Source: an uncultured Pelagibacteraceae bacterium
Lineage (GTDB): Bacteria > Pseudomonadota > Alphaproteobacteria > Pelagibacterales > Pelagibacteraceae
Length of the DNA stretch: 64,000 nt
Assembly (NCBI GenBank): GCA_902625715.1
Contig: CACOCP010000001.1
Coordinates: forward strand, 186,001-250,000
Reading direction: 5' to 3'
Under the pieces are notes generated by a model that had not been told where the DNA came from, did no database searches, and worked only from the letters and a program-made list of their open reading frames with translations. Made by a program: the position numbers and the translations under genes. Of the stretch, positions 9,182-17,844 are shown in pieces; the stretch's first letter is position 1; each line of letters starts with the position of its first letter.

Positions 9182-9979
9182 TTAATTATCTTTCCCCATA
9201 ATTTCTTCTTCCATATCCCAAATCATAGATAGAATTTCTTCTCTTTTAGATGAAAAATCCTTGTTTTTTTTAATTTCCCTTAAGTCTTCTTTTAAGCCCA
9301 TCTCTGCAAAGGGAAGATTATACTCTTTGTGTATTCTTCCTGGTCTTGGCGCCATTACATAAAGTCTTTCACCAAGTAACAAGGCCTCTTCAACTGAGTG
9401 AGTAATTAATATAATTGTTTTTCCTGTTTCTTTCCAAATCTTTAAAACTAAAGACTGCATCTTTTCTCGAGTTAATGCATCTAAAGCACCTAAAGGCTCA
9501 TCCATTAAAATTAAATCGGGATCATTTATTAAACATCTTGCTAAGGCAACTCTTTGCTGCATCCCACCTGACAGCTGATAGGTAGGAGTATTTCCAAATC
9601 CTTTTAGACCAACTATATCAAGCCATTCGTCAACTTTCTCTGCAGTAATTTCTGGGTCTTCTTTTTTCATTCTTAACCCAAAGTTCACATTCTCTGCAAC
9701 TGTTAACCATTCAAACAATGCACCTTGTTGAAAAACCATACCTCTTTCAACACCAGGTCCGTCTATTTCATTATTATTTAAAGTTATTTTTCCTGATGTT
9801 GGTCTTAAAAATCCAGCAGTAATATTTAATAAAGTTGTTTTTCCACAACCAGATGGGCCTAAAACAGTAAGAAGTTCTCCTTTTTTAAGAGTAAAACTTA
9901 CATCCTTTAATGCATGAACAGTTTCTCCTTTTGGAGTTTTAAAAATCATATTGAGATTTTCAGAAACTAAATCACTCAT
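9182..9979 (-). CDS. tauB: ABC transporter ATP-binding protein, TauB/SsuB type
   Basis: A 265-residue cytoplasmic ATPase of the nitrate/sulfonate/taurine importer class. The Walker A motif is GPSGCGKTT (residues 42-50), the Q-loop lies in VFQQGALFEWL, the signature is QLSGGMQQR, Walker B is LILMDEPLGALD, and the switch His is in ITHSVEEAL. It sits between tauA and tauC. A hairpin with a U-tract separates it from tauA (see 10006-10043), so its expression may be lower than that of tauA. The family is certain; taurine specificity comes from the neighbouring tpa/ald genes. Confidence 0.9.
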   Translation of the reverse strand: MSDLVSENLNMIFKTPKGETVHALKDVSFTLKKGELLTVLGPSGCGKTTLLNITAGFLRPTSGKITLNNNEIDGPGVERGMVFQQGALFEWLTVAENVNFGLRMKKEDPEITAEKVDEWLDIVGLKGFGNTPTYQLSGGMQQRVALARCLINDPDLILMDEPLGALDALTREKMQSLVLKIWKETGKTIILITHSVEEALLLGERLYVMAPRPGRIHKEYNLPFAEMGLKEDLREIKKNKDFSSKREEILSMIWDMEEEIMGKDN

Positions 9980-10005
9980 TAAATGGCTTTATATTAAAAT
10001 TTTTA

Positions 10006-10043
10006 TCAAAAAAATAGGCACCAATTAAAAATTGGCGCCTATT
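10006..10043 (-). terminator. Intra-operon hairpin terminator between tauA and tauB
   Basis: AATAGGCACCAATT (10013-10026) pairs with AATTGGCGCCTATT (10030-10043). This gives a 14-bp stem with one mismatch and an AAA loop. On the minus strand the stem is followed at once by a run of seven T. It sits between the stop of tauA and the start of tauB, where partial termination would give more binding protein than permease or ATPase. Confidence 0.8.
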
Positions 10044-10063
10044 AAATTTTTTACCCTACAAAA

Positions 10064-11005
10064 TTATAGAGGTAAGAAACTTGTATCTACTGCTCCGTCT
10101 GGTGTTCCCATACCTTTTAAGAAGGCATCAAGATTACCACTTTCCATAGATTGTTTAGTTTCTTCTGGAGTTAAAAATTTGAAACCATCTAAGGTTTCTT
10201 TCATGTCTGCAACTTTCATCTCAGATGCCTTTGACATAGAATTCATATCGCTTTTACCAGCTCTATATCTATCATTAGCTTCATGAGTTACTTCGATAAA
10301 TGTTCTTAACATTCCAGGGTTCTCTTTCATAAATTTATCTGTTACTGACGTGATGTCTATTCCTAAAATACCAGCATCTCTTGCTTCTTGAACAGTTAAA
10401 AGTCTTGATCCAACTGCAGTTGCGGCCTTGATTGAGTTACCACCAAATAAACATGCCATTACAACATCACCACTTACTAAAGCAGCAGCACCTTCTTCAG
10501 GGTCCATTTGAATAATATCCATTTTACCTCTGTCAGCTCCAACAACCTTCATACTTTCATCAAAAACATATTCAGCCATTGTTCCAAGTGGAACAGCAAC
10601 TTTTTTGCCCTCTAGTTCCGTTGCATTTGCTTTTGTAATACCTGAAGCGTTCGATGTTACACATGTAGTTCCACCCATTCCATACTCCATTGCAATATCA
10701 ACAAGCTTAATTGGAGCTTTTGATTTTACGGCATTGATGAAAGGAACTAGTCCTTGTGAATAAGAAATATCAATATCTCCAGCTAACATCGCATCAGTCA
10801 TTGCACCACCGTTAGTGAAGTTTGTCCATTTAACCGGCACTCCAAGAGCTTTTGCAAAATTCTTTTTCTGCATGTCCTCTAAATTAGGACTTGGCCATTC
10901 TAAAAAGTATGCAACTCTAACTACGTTCGCTGCTGAATTAGCGGCAGTAATTGTAAGGTTTAGAGCAAAAATACTTCCTAAAATAAAACTAATTATTTTT
11001 TTCAT
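10064..11005 (-). CDS. tauA: Taurine/sulfonate ABC transporter substrate-binding protein
   Basis: A periplasmic binding protein of the NMT1/TauA class. I start it at ATG 11005 (MKKIISFILGSIFALNLTITAANSAA), which gives a proper signal peptide and has AGGAG just upstream. The track start 16 codons earlier adds a non-signal leader. The mature protein opens with VRVAYFLEWPSPNLEDMQ and contains the lobe-I motif AMLAGDIDISYSQGLVPF. About 313 residues, typical for the family. It is divergent from the tpa-like gene across 192 bp. The sulfonate ligand is inferred from neighbours and not read from binding residues. Confidence 0.87.
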   Translation of the reverse strand: MKKIISFILGSIFALNLTITAANSAANVVRVAYFLEWPSPNLEDMQKKNFAKALGVPVKWTNFTNGGAMTDAMLAGDIDISYSQGLVPFINAVKSKAPIKLVDIAMEYGMGGTTCVTSNASGITKANATELEGKKVAVPLGTMAEYVFDESMKVVGADRGKMDIIQMDPEEGAAALVSGDVVMACLFGGNSIKAATAVGSRLLTVQEARDAGILGIDITSVTDKFMKENPGMLRTFIEVTHEANDRYRAGKSDMNSMSKASEMKVADMKETLDGFKFLTPEETKQSMESGNLDAFLKGMGTPDGAVDTSFLPL

Positions 11006-11108
11006 TATTTCTCCTGTAATTAAATTTAATTTACGTGACATATTTAAGTTCATTATAAGATTGATGTAAATGATGAATTATGCATGAGGGGTGACATTAA
11101 AAACTTAG

Positions 11109-11123
11109 ACAACTTTGAGTTGT
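11109..11123. promoter_or_regulatory. Candidate operator palindrome in the tauA/tpa divergent region
   Basis: ACAACT-TTG-AGTTGT is a perfect 6-3-6 inverted repeat, roughly centred between the divergent tauA and tpa starts (192 bp apart). A regulator site controlling both transcripts would fit here. No regulator gene lies nearby and short palindromes occur by chance, so this is only a candidate. Confidence 0.3.
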
Positions 11124-11197
11124 ATGGTATATTTATTTTCTGTCCAATCAAAATGAATTAGTCTAAGAGGATAAAAACTTACTTTTTTTAAAATTTT

Positions 11198-12541
11198 ATG
11201 AGTTCAGAAAAACCAAATATTCCAAATTCTTTAAATGAACATTGGATGCCATTTACATCCAATAAAGATTTTAAAGAAAATCCAAGATTAATAGTTGAAG
11301 CAAAAGGAGTTTATTTAAAAAATCATCATGGAAAAACTCAAATTGATGCAAGCTCTGGATTATTCTGCAATCCTTTAGGTCATGGGAGACAAGAAATTAT
11401 TGATGCAATAACTAAACAATTAAAAACTGTTGATTACGCTCAACCATTTCAACAAGGTTTTGGAGGTTCATTTGAACTTGCAACAAGAATTGCAAAACAT
11501 ACCCCAGGAAATTTAAATAGAATTTTTTATACAATTTGCGGATCAACTGCAGTTGAAACGGCAATTAAAATTGCGATAGCGTATCATAAGTCTAGAGGAG
11601 AAGGTAACCGTTTTAGATTTGTAGGCAGAGAAAGAGGATACCACGGAATGAATATTGGAGCGACATCTGTTGGTGGTATGATTAACAATGTTAAAACATT
11701 TGCAAGTGTATTAATGCCAGGTGTTGTTCATATGAGGCATACACATTTACCAGATCATAAATTTATTTCAGGTCAGCCAGAAACAGGTGCAGAGTTAGCT
11801 GAAGATTTAGAAAGAATTTGTACAAACTTTGGAGGAGAAAACATTGCTGCATGTATTGTTGAACCAATTGCTGGATCAACTGGAACTTTAGTTCCACCAA
11901 AAGGATACCTACAAAGATTAAGAGAGATTTGCGATAAGCATGGTATAATTTTAATTTTTGACGAGGTCATTACAGGTTGGGGAAGAACAGGTTCGCCATT
12001 TGCATCTCAAGAATATGGCGTAACACCAGATATAATTACAATGGCAAAAGCAACTACGAATGGTATATCGCCACTAGGTGCAGTAGCGTGTAAAGAAGAA
12101 ATTTATGACTCAATAATGGATGGTGCACCAAAAGGAACGATAGAGTTATTCCATGGATATACATACTCTGGAATTCCAATCTCTGTTGCAGCAGGTTTAG
12201 CAGTTCAAGATATATTTGAGAAAGAAGATATATTTAATAGAGCAAAAGAAATGAGTCCTTATTTCCAAGAAGGATTGATGTCTCTTAAAGATTTAGAAGC
12301 AGTAGATAACATTAGAGGATATGGAATGATGGGTGGAATTGATATGAAAATGGATAAGAAGCCCGGAGCTGCTGGATTTACATGTTTTAAACATTGTTAT
12401 GAAGCAGGAGTTAACTTTAAAGCAACTGGGGACTGTTTAATTATCGCTCCAATGTTCATTTGTGAAAAAAAACATATAGATGAAATTATTGAAAAACTCA
12501 GAACTGGAATATCAAACTACGCAAAAAGTAAAAAAAATTAA
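11198..12541 (+). CDS. tpa: Taurine:pyruvate aminotransferase (class-III omega-aminotransferase)
   Basis: A 447-residue PLP-dependent class III aminotransferase. The start SLNEHWMPFTSNKDFKE and the segment DASSGLFCNPLGHGRQEI are typical of omega-amino acid:pyruvate enzymes. Cofactor motifs are CGSTAVETAIKIA (residues 115-127), ILIFDEVITGWGRTG (the PLP-binding Asp) and ITMAKATTNG with the Schiff-base Lys near residue 286. Tpa moves the amino group of taurine to pyruvate, giving sulfoacetaldehyde and alanine. Divergence from tauA, and alanine dehydrogenase 9 bp downstream, support that reading. A beta-alanine or hypotaurine aminotransferase is the main alternative. Confidence 0.83.
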   Translation: MSSEKPNIPNSLNEHWMPFTSNKDFKENPRLIVEAKGVYLKNHHGKTQIDASSGLFCNPLGHGRQEIIDAITKQLKTVDYAQPFQQGFGGSFELATRIAKHTPGNLNRIFYTICGSTAVETAIKIAIAYHKSRGEGNRFRFVGRERGYHGMNIGATSVGGMINNVKTFASVLMPGVVHMRHTHLPDHKFISGQPETGAELAEDLERICTNFGGENIAACIVEPIAGSTGTLVPPKGYLQRLREICDKHGIILIFDEVITGWGRTGSPFASQEYGVTPDIITMAKATTNGISPLGAVACKEEIYDSIMDGAPKGTIELFHGYTYSGIPISVAAGLAVQDIFEKEDIFNRAKEMSPYFQEGLMSLKDLEAVDNIRGYGMMGGIDMKMDKKPGAAGFTCFKHCYEAGVNFKATGDCLIIAPMFICEKKHIDEIIEKLRTGISNYAKSKKN

Positions 12542-12550
12542 TTCCAATTT

Positions 12551-13666
12551 ATGAAAATCGGTGTTCCTAAGGAAATTAAACCGCAAGAAAATCGTATAGG
12601 GCTTACTCCAGAAAGTGTAAAAACTTTAACCTCAAATGGTCATGAGGTATTAATTGAAAATAATGGTGGTTTTGAAGCTGGTTTTGATAATGATCAATAT
12701 AAATCAGCTGGAGGTAGAATAATTGATAAGGCAGAAGATATTTTTAACGACTCTGAAATAATTGTTAAAGTCAAAGAGCCTTTAGCAAATGAGGTAAAAA
12801 TGATTAAAGAAAATCAAATAGTTTTTACTTATTTGCATTTAGCTGCCGCAAAAGAATTAACACAAGGACTAATAAACTCGAAATCAGTTTGTATAGCTTA
12901 TGAAACAGTCACAGATAATAATGGTAGACTTCCATTGCTTGCACCAATGAGTGCGGTTGCAGGTAGAATGTCTGTTCAAGCTGGAGCACATTGTTTAGAA
13001 AAAAATCAAAAAGGAAGAGGAATATTGCTCGGAGGTGCTCCTGGTGGAGAACCTGGTAATGTAGTTATTTTAGGTGGAGGAGTTGTTGGAGAAAATGCTG
13101 CGATTATTGCAACTGGAATGAGAGCAAAAGTTCATATAGTTGATAAATCAGCTAAAAGATTAAAACAATTAACAGAAATGTTTGGTGATAAAATAATTCC
13201 TCAATTAAGCGATGAAACCGATATAGAGAAACTGATTTCAGAATGTGATTTATTAGTTGGTGGAGTTTTAATTCCAGGAGCTGAAGCGCCAAAGTTAGTT
13301 AAAAAAAATATGTTAAAGAACATGAAAAGAGGTTCAGTCATCGTAGATGTTGCAATTGACCAAGGTGGATGTGTTGAAACTAGTAAACCAACAACACATG
13401 CAGAACCAACTTATATTATTGACGATGTCGTTCACTACTGTGTAGCAAATATGCCTGGTGGTGTACCAAGAACATCCACAATAGCATTAAATAATGCAAC
13501 TTTACCTTTTTTATCAAAGCTTGCTCAAGACGGCTATCAAAAAGCTTTAAAAAATGATCCTAATTTTTTAGCTGGGCTAAATATTTACAAAGGACAAGTC
13601 ACTTATAAAGCTGTTGCTGATGTTTTCGGCCATCATTATAAAAGTGCAAATGAAGTGTTAAACTAA
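12551..13666 (+). CDS. ald: Alanine dehydrogenase
   Basis: A 371-residue NAD-dependent alanine dehydrogenase that converts alanine to pyruvate plus ammonium. The N-terminus MKIGVPKEIKPQENRIGLTP is the family signature, TYLHLAAAKELT holds the catalytic His, and the NAD-binding loop is ILGGGVVGENAA (residues 169-180). It lies 9 bp after tpa, so the two likely form an operon: Tpa consumes pyruvate and makes alanine, and Ald regenerates pyruvate and releases the taurine nitrogen. The 3' end overlaps the convergent tesA by 4 bp. Length and motifs are normal. Confidence 0.93.
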   Translation: MKIGVPKEIKPQENRIGLTPESVKTLTSNGHEVLIENNGGFEAGFDNDQYKSAGGRIIDKAEDIFNDSEIIVKVKEPLANEVKMIKENQIVFTYLHLAAAKELTQGLINSKSVCIAYETVTDNNGRLPLLAPMSAVAGRMSVQAGAHCLEKNQKGRGILLGGAPGGEPGNVVILGGGVVGENAAIIATGMRAKVHIVDKSAKRLKQLTEMFGDKIIPQLSDETDIEKLISECDLLVGGVLIPGAEAPKLVKKNMLKNMKRGSVIVDVAIDQGGCVETSKPTTHAEPTYIIDDVVHYCVANMPGGVPRTSTIALNNATLPFLSKLAQDGYQKALKNDPNFLAGLNIYKGQVTYKAVADVFGHHYKSANEVLN

Positions 13667-14274
13667 TTTAATAAAGAAATTAATTTCTCCTCAATAGTTC
13701 TACTAATTATTTTAACACCATTAGGATTTGGATGCATTCCATCTTCAAGATTAAATTCTGGTTTAAAAGCAACACCTTCTAATAAAAAGGGTATGAAAAT
13801 TAAATTATATTTTTTTGAGAGTGATGTATAGATTTCATCAAATTCTTTTTTATATTTTTCGCCATGTGAAGTAGGTGCTACCATTCCAGCTAAGATTAAA
13901 TTAATTTTTTTATTTAAAGTTATTTTAATAATCTTCTCTAAATTTTTTTTTGTTTCTTCAGGTTTAATCCCTCTGAGCATATCATTTGCACCCAATCCTA
14001 AAATTAAAATATCAATATCATTTTCTGATAAAGTCCAATTAATTTTATTTAAACCTCCTGCAGAAGTATCTCCAGATACACTGGCATTAACAATATTTAC
14101 ATTATAACCTTTAATTCTAAGTTCATTTTCTAATATTGTTGATAAGTGGTCTTCTTTTTTCAATCCATAACCAGCCATTAAACTATCACCAAATAAAACT
14201 ATTTTTTCTACCGCACTTGCATTAATAGTCATTAAACAGATTATAAATATTTTAATAATTAAACTTTTGTTCAT
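13663..14274 (-). CDS. tesA: SGNH-family lysophospholipase/thioesterase, TesA type
   Basis: An SGNH hydrolase with block I GDSLMAGYG (near residues 29-37), block II at NASVSGDTSAGG, block III GLGANDMLRG and the catalytic DGMHPNPNG near the C-terminus. I start it at ATG 14274 (MNKSLIIKIFIICLMTINASA), which gives a signal peptide. The track start 20 codons upstream has no support and would run into the divergent gene. It would be a periplasmic esterase/thioesterase. The neighbourhood tesA divergent from a ybbA-ybbP ABC pair is the same as in E. coli. Confidence 0.87.
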   Translation of the reverse strand: MNKSLIIKIFIICLMTINASAVEKIVLFGDSLMAGYGLKKEDHLSTILENELRIKGYNVNIVNASVSGDTSAGGLNKINWTLSENDIDILILGLGANDMLRGIKPEETKKNLEKIIKITLNKKINLILAGMVAPTSHGEKYKKEFDEIYTSLSKKYNLIFIPFLLEGVAFKPEFNLEDGMHPNPNGVKIISRTIEEKLISLLN

Positions 14275-14938
14275 GAGCACTCTTCTTAAATTAAATAAAG
14301 TAAATCTTAAATACCAAACTGGGAAAGATAACATAAGAGTTTTAAAAGATATTAATTTAACTACAAAAAAAAAAGAGACAATCTCTATTGTAGGTGAGAG
14401 TGGATCAGGAAAAACCAGTCTTATAATGTTAATTGGTGGATTAGAAAAAGCAACATCAGGTAAAATTTTTTTTCAAAATCATGAAATTACAAAACTTGAT
14501 GAGGATAAGGTCTCTGAGATAAGAAGAAAAAATATTGGAATAGTATTTCAATCATTTTACTTAATCCCCAATTATACAGCAGTTGAAAATGTTGCTTTAA
14601 CACTCGAGTTAAACAAATTTAAAAATTCTGAAAAAGAGGCAAAAATTTTATTAGATCGGTTTGGACTTAATCACCGTTTTAATAATTTACCCAGCCAATT
14701 ATCTGGAGGTGAGCAGCAAAGAGTTGCGATAGCTAGAGCTATTGCAATGAAACCAGAGTTAATTTTAGCTGATGAACCCACTGGAAATTTAGATACCGAA
14801 AATTCATTAATGATTTCGGATATATTGTTTAATTATGTAAAAGAAGAAGGCTCATCATTAATTATGGTAACTCATGATCCAAAGTTAGCAAAAAAAGCAA
14901 AACGAAAAATAAAAATTAAAGATGGAAAAATTAAATAA
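14273..14938 (+). CDS. ybbA: ABC transporter ATP-binding protein, YbbA/LolD family
   Basis: A MacB/LolD/YbbA-type ATPase of about 221 residues. It has Walker A GESGSGKTS near residue 40, Q-loop VFQSFYLIPNYTAVENV, signature QLSGGEQQRVAIARA and Walker B LILADEPTGNLD. ATG 14273 is preferred over the track's TTG 14267. That ATG overlaps the divergent tesA start as CATG. It overlaps the permease gene by 17 bp, so the pair is translationally coupled. By analogy with YbbA it would energise an FtsX-like permease acting on envelope lipid or lipoprotein substrates; the substrate is unknown. Confidence 0.88.
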   Translation: MSTLLKLNKVNLKYQTGKDNIRVLKDINLTTKKKETISIVGESGSGKTSLIMLIGGLEKATSGKIFFQNHEITKLDEDKVSEIRRKNIGIVFQSFYLIPNYTAVENVALTLELNKFKNSEKEAKILLDRFGLNHRFNNLPSQLSGGEQQRVAIARAIAMKPELILADEPTGNLDTENSLMISDILFNYVKEEGSSLIMVTHDPKLAKKAKRKIKIKDGKIK

Positions 14939-17459
14939 TTCATCAGTGGGATATTTAATTTTTAGATATGCCTTAAAAGATTTAAGTAGGAATTATAAAA
15001 AAATTTCCAGTATCATAGCTACTCTTTTTATAAGTCTTTTCATATTAAGTGCTATTTTCACTATTGAGGATAGTTTGAAAAAAGAACTCAATGATAATGC
15101 TAAAGCATTGTTAGGAGGTGATCTTGAAATTGATTATAATCGTAACAAAGGAAATCTTAAACTTATTAATGAAGTAAAAAAGTTTGCAACTGTATCCCAA
15201 ATGATTGAGTTCAGCACAATGGTCTCAACAATAGATAGAGAAAAAAACAAATCACTTTTTACAAGGATTAAAACTGTTGATACAAACTATCCATTATATG
15301 GTTCTGTTAATTATGAACCTTCCAGGTCGTTTGATAGAATACATAGAGAGCTAAATACTCTTTTAATTAATGAAAGTTTGTCAAAAAATCTCAATGTAAA
15401 AATTAACGATAAAATAAAAGTTCAAAATCAAATTTTTACTGTTATTGGAATAGTAAAATCTGTTCCAGATGTGAGTGGATTTGTAGCCTTTGGTGATTGG
15501 GCACTTGCTGGCGAACAAACATTAGAAACTTTGAAATTAAATGGGATTGGTAGCTTTTTAAATTATGAATATAAAGTAAAATTTAATCAAGGTGATGATA
15601 CTAGAAAAATTGAAAAAAAAATTCAGGATATATTCAAAAATGATGAAAAAGTACAACTTAGATATCCAGAAAATTCTGCAAGTGGTTTAAAACGAATTAT
15701 TAATAATTTTTCGCAGTTTTTATCTTTAGTATCAATAAGTGCGATGTTAATTGCAGGAATTGGTATCGCCAACACTCTTTTATCTTTTGTTAATCAAAAT
15801 AACATGTCTATAGCAGTTAGAAAAGCAGTAGGATTTTATTCAGGAAATATTAAAAACTTATATTACCTACAACTATTAATATTACTTTTAATAATTACCA
15901 CATTGGCTTACTGCTTAAGTTTTTTAATTGTTCCAATCGTAGACAAATATTTGTCAAATGGACTAGGATTGAGCGTATCCCCGGTTTTTTCTATAATAAA
16001 TTTTTTAAAAATATTTTTAGTGGGATTATTAGTACTAGTCATTTTTTCTATTCCCACAATAAATTCTATTGATCAAGTAAAAGCATCAAATTTATTTAGA
16101 AATGTATTTCAAAATTTAGAATTTTACTATTCAAAAAAATCAATTTTTTTAAGTCTAATTTTATTAAGTATTTTAATATTATTATTTAGTGCTGAATCAG
16201 AAAGACCTGTTTATAGTATTGGATATTTCGTAGCTTTTTTTATTTGTTTAATTGTATTTTTTTTACTTTCAAAAATTATTATTCTATTTTTAAAAAAATT
16301 TAAATCTACTTCAAATATTTCATTAAAAGTAACTATTAAAAATATTACTCAAGCTAAAAGTATTACTCCAATAACAATTATGTCTCTTGGATTAGGAGTA
16401 ACATTACTTTTAACACTTGCCTTGGTTGGAATTAATTTTCAAAGAGAAATAGCAAGATCAATACCAAATATTGCACCCGATTACTTTTTTGTTGGAATTC
16501 AAAATGAACAGAAAAATATTTTTAAAAAAAATATAATAAGCATGGATCCTAATGTTAATATTGAAGTGGTGCCTATGGTATCTTCAGGTATTATTAAAAT
16601 TAATGGCGTTAATCCAAGTACCTATATTAAACCAGAAAATGATAGTTACTGGGTGATCGGAAGTGATCGTAGATCTTCCTGGGTAGATGAGGTTCCGAAA
16701 GACAATCCTTTAACTGAAGGTGAGTGGTGGGATCTAACTAAACCTAATAAACTTCAGATTTCTTTAGATGCAAAAGTTGCAGAAGATTTAGATATAAATT
16801 TAGGGGATATATTCACATTAAATATTTACGGTCGAGAAATAGAAGGTGAAATTGTTAACTTTAGGGCAGTAGATTATAGAGATCTAAACATAAATTTTGC
16901 TATGTTGTTTAATCCACAATTTGCAAAAAACATTCCTCATGAATATCTGGCAACAGCAAAATTTGATAATATCGAAAAGTTTGATGAAATTAAAATGCTT
17001 GAAGTTCTTCCAAGTTTATCAATGATTAAAATATCAGATTACTTAAACAAAGTAACAGATGTAATAAATAAAGTATTCATTGCTGTAACTTTAATTTCGG
17101 CAGTAACAATTGTTATTGGTCTTATCGTAATTTCAAGCACCATTATGGTTCAAGGTAAGGTAAAACAATATCAAAACTTAGTTTTCAAAATTTTAGGTTT
17201 TTCAAAAAAGGAAATTATATTTTCCTCAATTATAGAGTTTATAATAAATTTTATTTCTATTATTTTATTTTCAACTTTTTTTGCAGTTATTACATCAAAA
17301 TATATAATCGAGAGTATATTCCAATTAAATTGGGAGTTTGATTTTACAATATTTCTTAATATATCTTTTTCAATTGCATTGGTAACTTTGATGCTAATTA
17401 TATTTGCTAATTTGAAATATTTAAGTCCTAAAGTTTATCCATTAGTTAGAAATGAATAG
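14922..17459 (+). CDS. ybbP: FtsX-like ABC permease, YbbP type
   Basis: An 845-residue permease with two FtsX modules. TM1 lies near residues 28-45, followed by a large periplasmic domain, then three TM helices around residues 265-375. A second set of TM helices begins near residue 400 (SIFLSLILLSILILLF), followed by a second periplasmic domain (about 515-700) and three terminal TM helices. This ten-TM architecture is that of E. coli YbbP and the MacB-like superfamily. It overlaps the ATPase gene by 17 bp and is separated from the convergent thioredoxin gene by 1 bp. Envelope transport is likely; the exact cargo is unknown. Confidence 0.87.
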   Translation: MEKLNNSSVGYLIFRYALKDLSRNYKKISSIIATLFISLFILSAIFTIEDSLKKELNDNAKALLGGDLEIDYNRNKGNLKLINEVKKFATVSQMIEFSTMVSTIDREKNKSLFTRIKTVDTNYPLYGSVNYEPSRSFDRIHRELNTLLINESLSKNLNVKINDKIKVQNQIFTVIGIVKSVPDVSGFVAFGDWALAGEQTLETLKLNGIGSFLNYEYKVKFNQGDDTRKIEKKIQDIFKNDEKVQLRYPENSASGLKRIINNFSQFLSLVSISAMLIAGIGIANTLLSFVNQNNMSIAVRKAVGFYSGNIKNLYYLQLLILLLIITTLAYCLSFLIVPIVDKYLSNGLGLSVSPVFSIINFLKIFLVGLLVLVIFSIPTINSIDQVKASNLFRNVFQNLEFYYSKKSIFLSLILLSILILLFSAESERPVYSIGYFVAFFICLIVFFLLSKIIILFLKKFKSTSNISLKVTIKNITQAKSITPITIMSLGLGVTLLLTLALVGINFQREIARSIPNIAPDYFFVGIQNEQKNIFKKNIISMDPNVNIEVVPMVSSGIIKINGVNPSTYIKPENDSYWVIGSDRRSSWVDEVPKDNPLTEGEWWDLTKPNKLQISLDAKVAEDLDINLGDIFTLNIYGREIEGEIVNFRAVDYRDLNINFAMLFNPQFAKNIPHEYLATAKFDNIEKFDEIKMLEVLPSLSMIKISDYLNKVTDVINKVFIAVTLISAVTIVIGLIVISSTIMVQGKVKQYQNLVFKILGFSKKEIIFSSIIEFIINFISIILFSTFFAVITSKYIIESIFQLNWEFDFTIFLNISFSIALVTLMLIIFANLKYLSPKVYPLVRNE

Positions 17460-17460
17460 T

Positions 17461-17844
17461 TTAAATTCCTTTTTTTAATAAATTATAAATATCATCTTTA
17501 TTATCTAGTCCAATTTCCTTAGCTATTTCTTTGCCATCTTTATAAATCACTATAGTAGTCCAAAACTTTATATTTAGTTTTTCATTAATATTTTTATTTT
17601 TATCATGTTCATAAAAAAGAAACTCAAACTCAGGAAAATCTTTTTTTGCTTGTTTAAAAATAGAACTTTGGGTTGCACAAACTGAACACCATTCATTCCA
17701 AGAATTAATTACAATTGTTTTTCCTTGATTATTTAATTTATCAAATTCGTTCAAGGAAAAATTAGAAGATTTTTCAAAGCTAAAACTTGAAAATGAGTAA
17801 AAAGTAAAACAAATTACAGATAATAAATATTTTAGTTTAGTCAT
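17461..17844 (-). CDS. Exported thioredoxin-like protein
   Basis: A 127-residue protein with an N-terminal signal peptide (YLLSVICFTFYSFSSFSF) and a short thioredoxin fold. The redox motif WCSVC is near residue 52 (INSWNEWCSVCATQ), then the cis-Pro region is replaced by KFWTTIVIYKDGKE. It would act in the periplasm on disulfides or as a redox partner. It overlaps the upstream cytochrome b561 gene by 4 bp, so the pair is probably one operon linked to periplasmic electron transfer. The absence of an obvious cis-proline (TTIV instead of TP) is unusual for a thioredoxin. Confidence 0.8.
   Translation of the reverse strand: MTKLKYLLSVICFTFYSFSSFSFEKSSNFSLNEFDKLNNQGKTIVINSWNEWCSVCATQSSIFKQAKKDFPEFEFLFYEHDKNKNINEKLNIKFWTTIVIYKDGKEIAKEIGLDNKDDIYNLLKKGI

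Noticed and set aside
8923-9201. 92-residue plus-strand ORF inside tauC
   Set aside because: Antisense to a strong permease coding frame with no start-site support.
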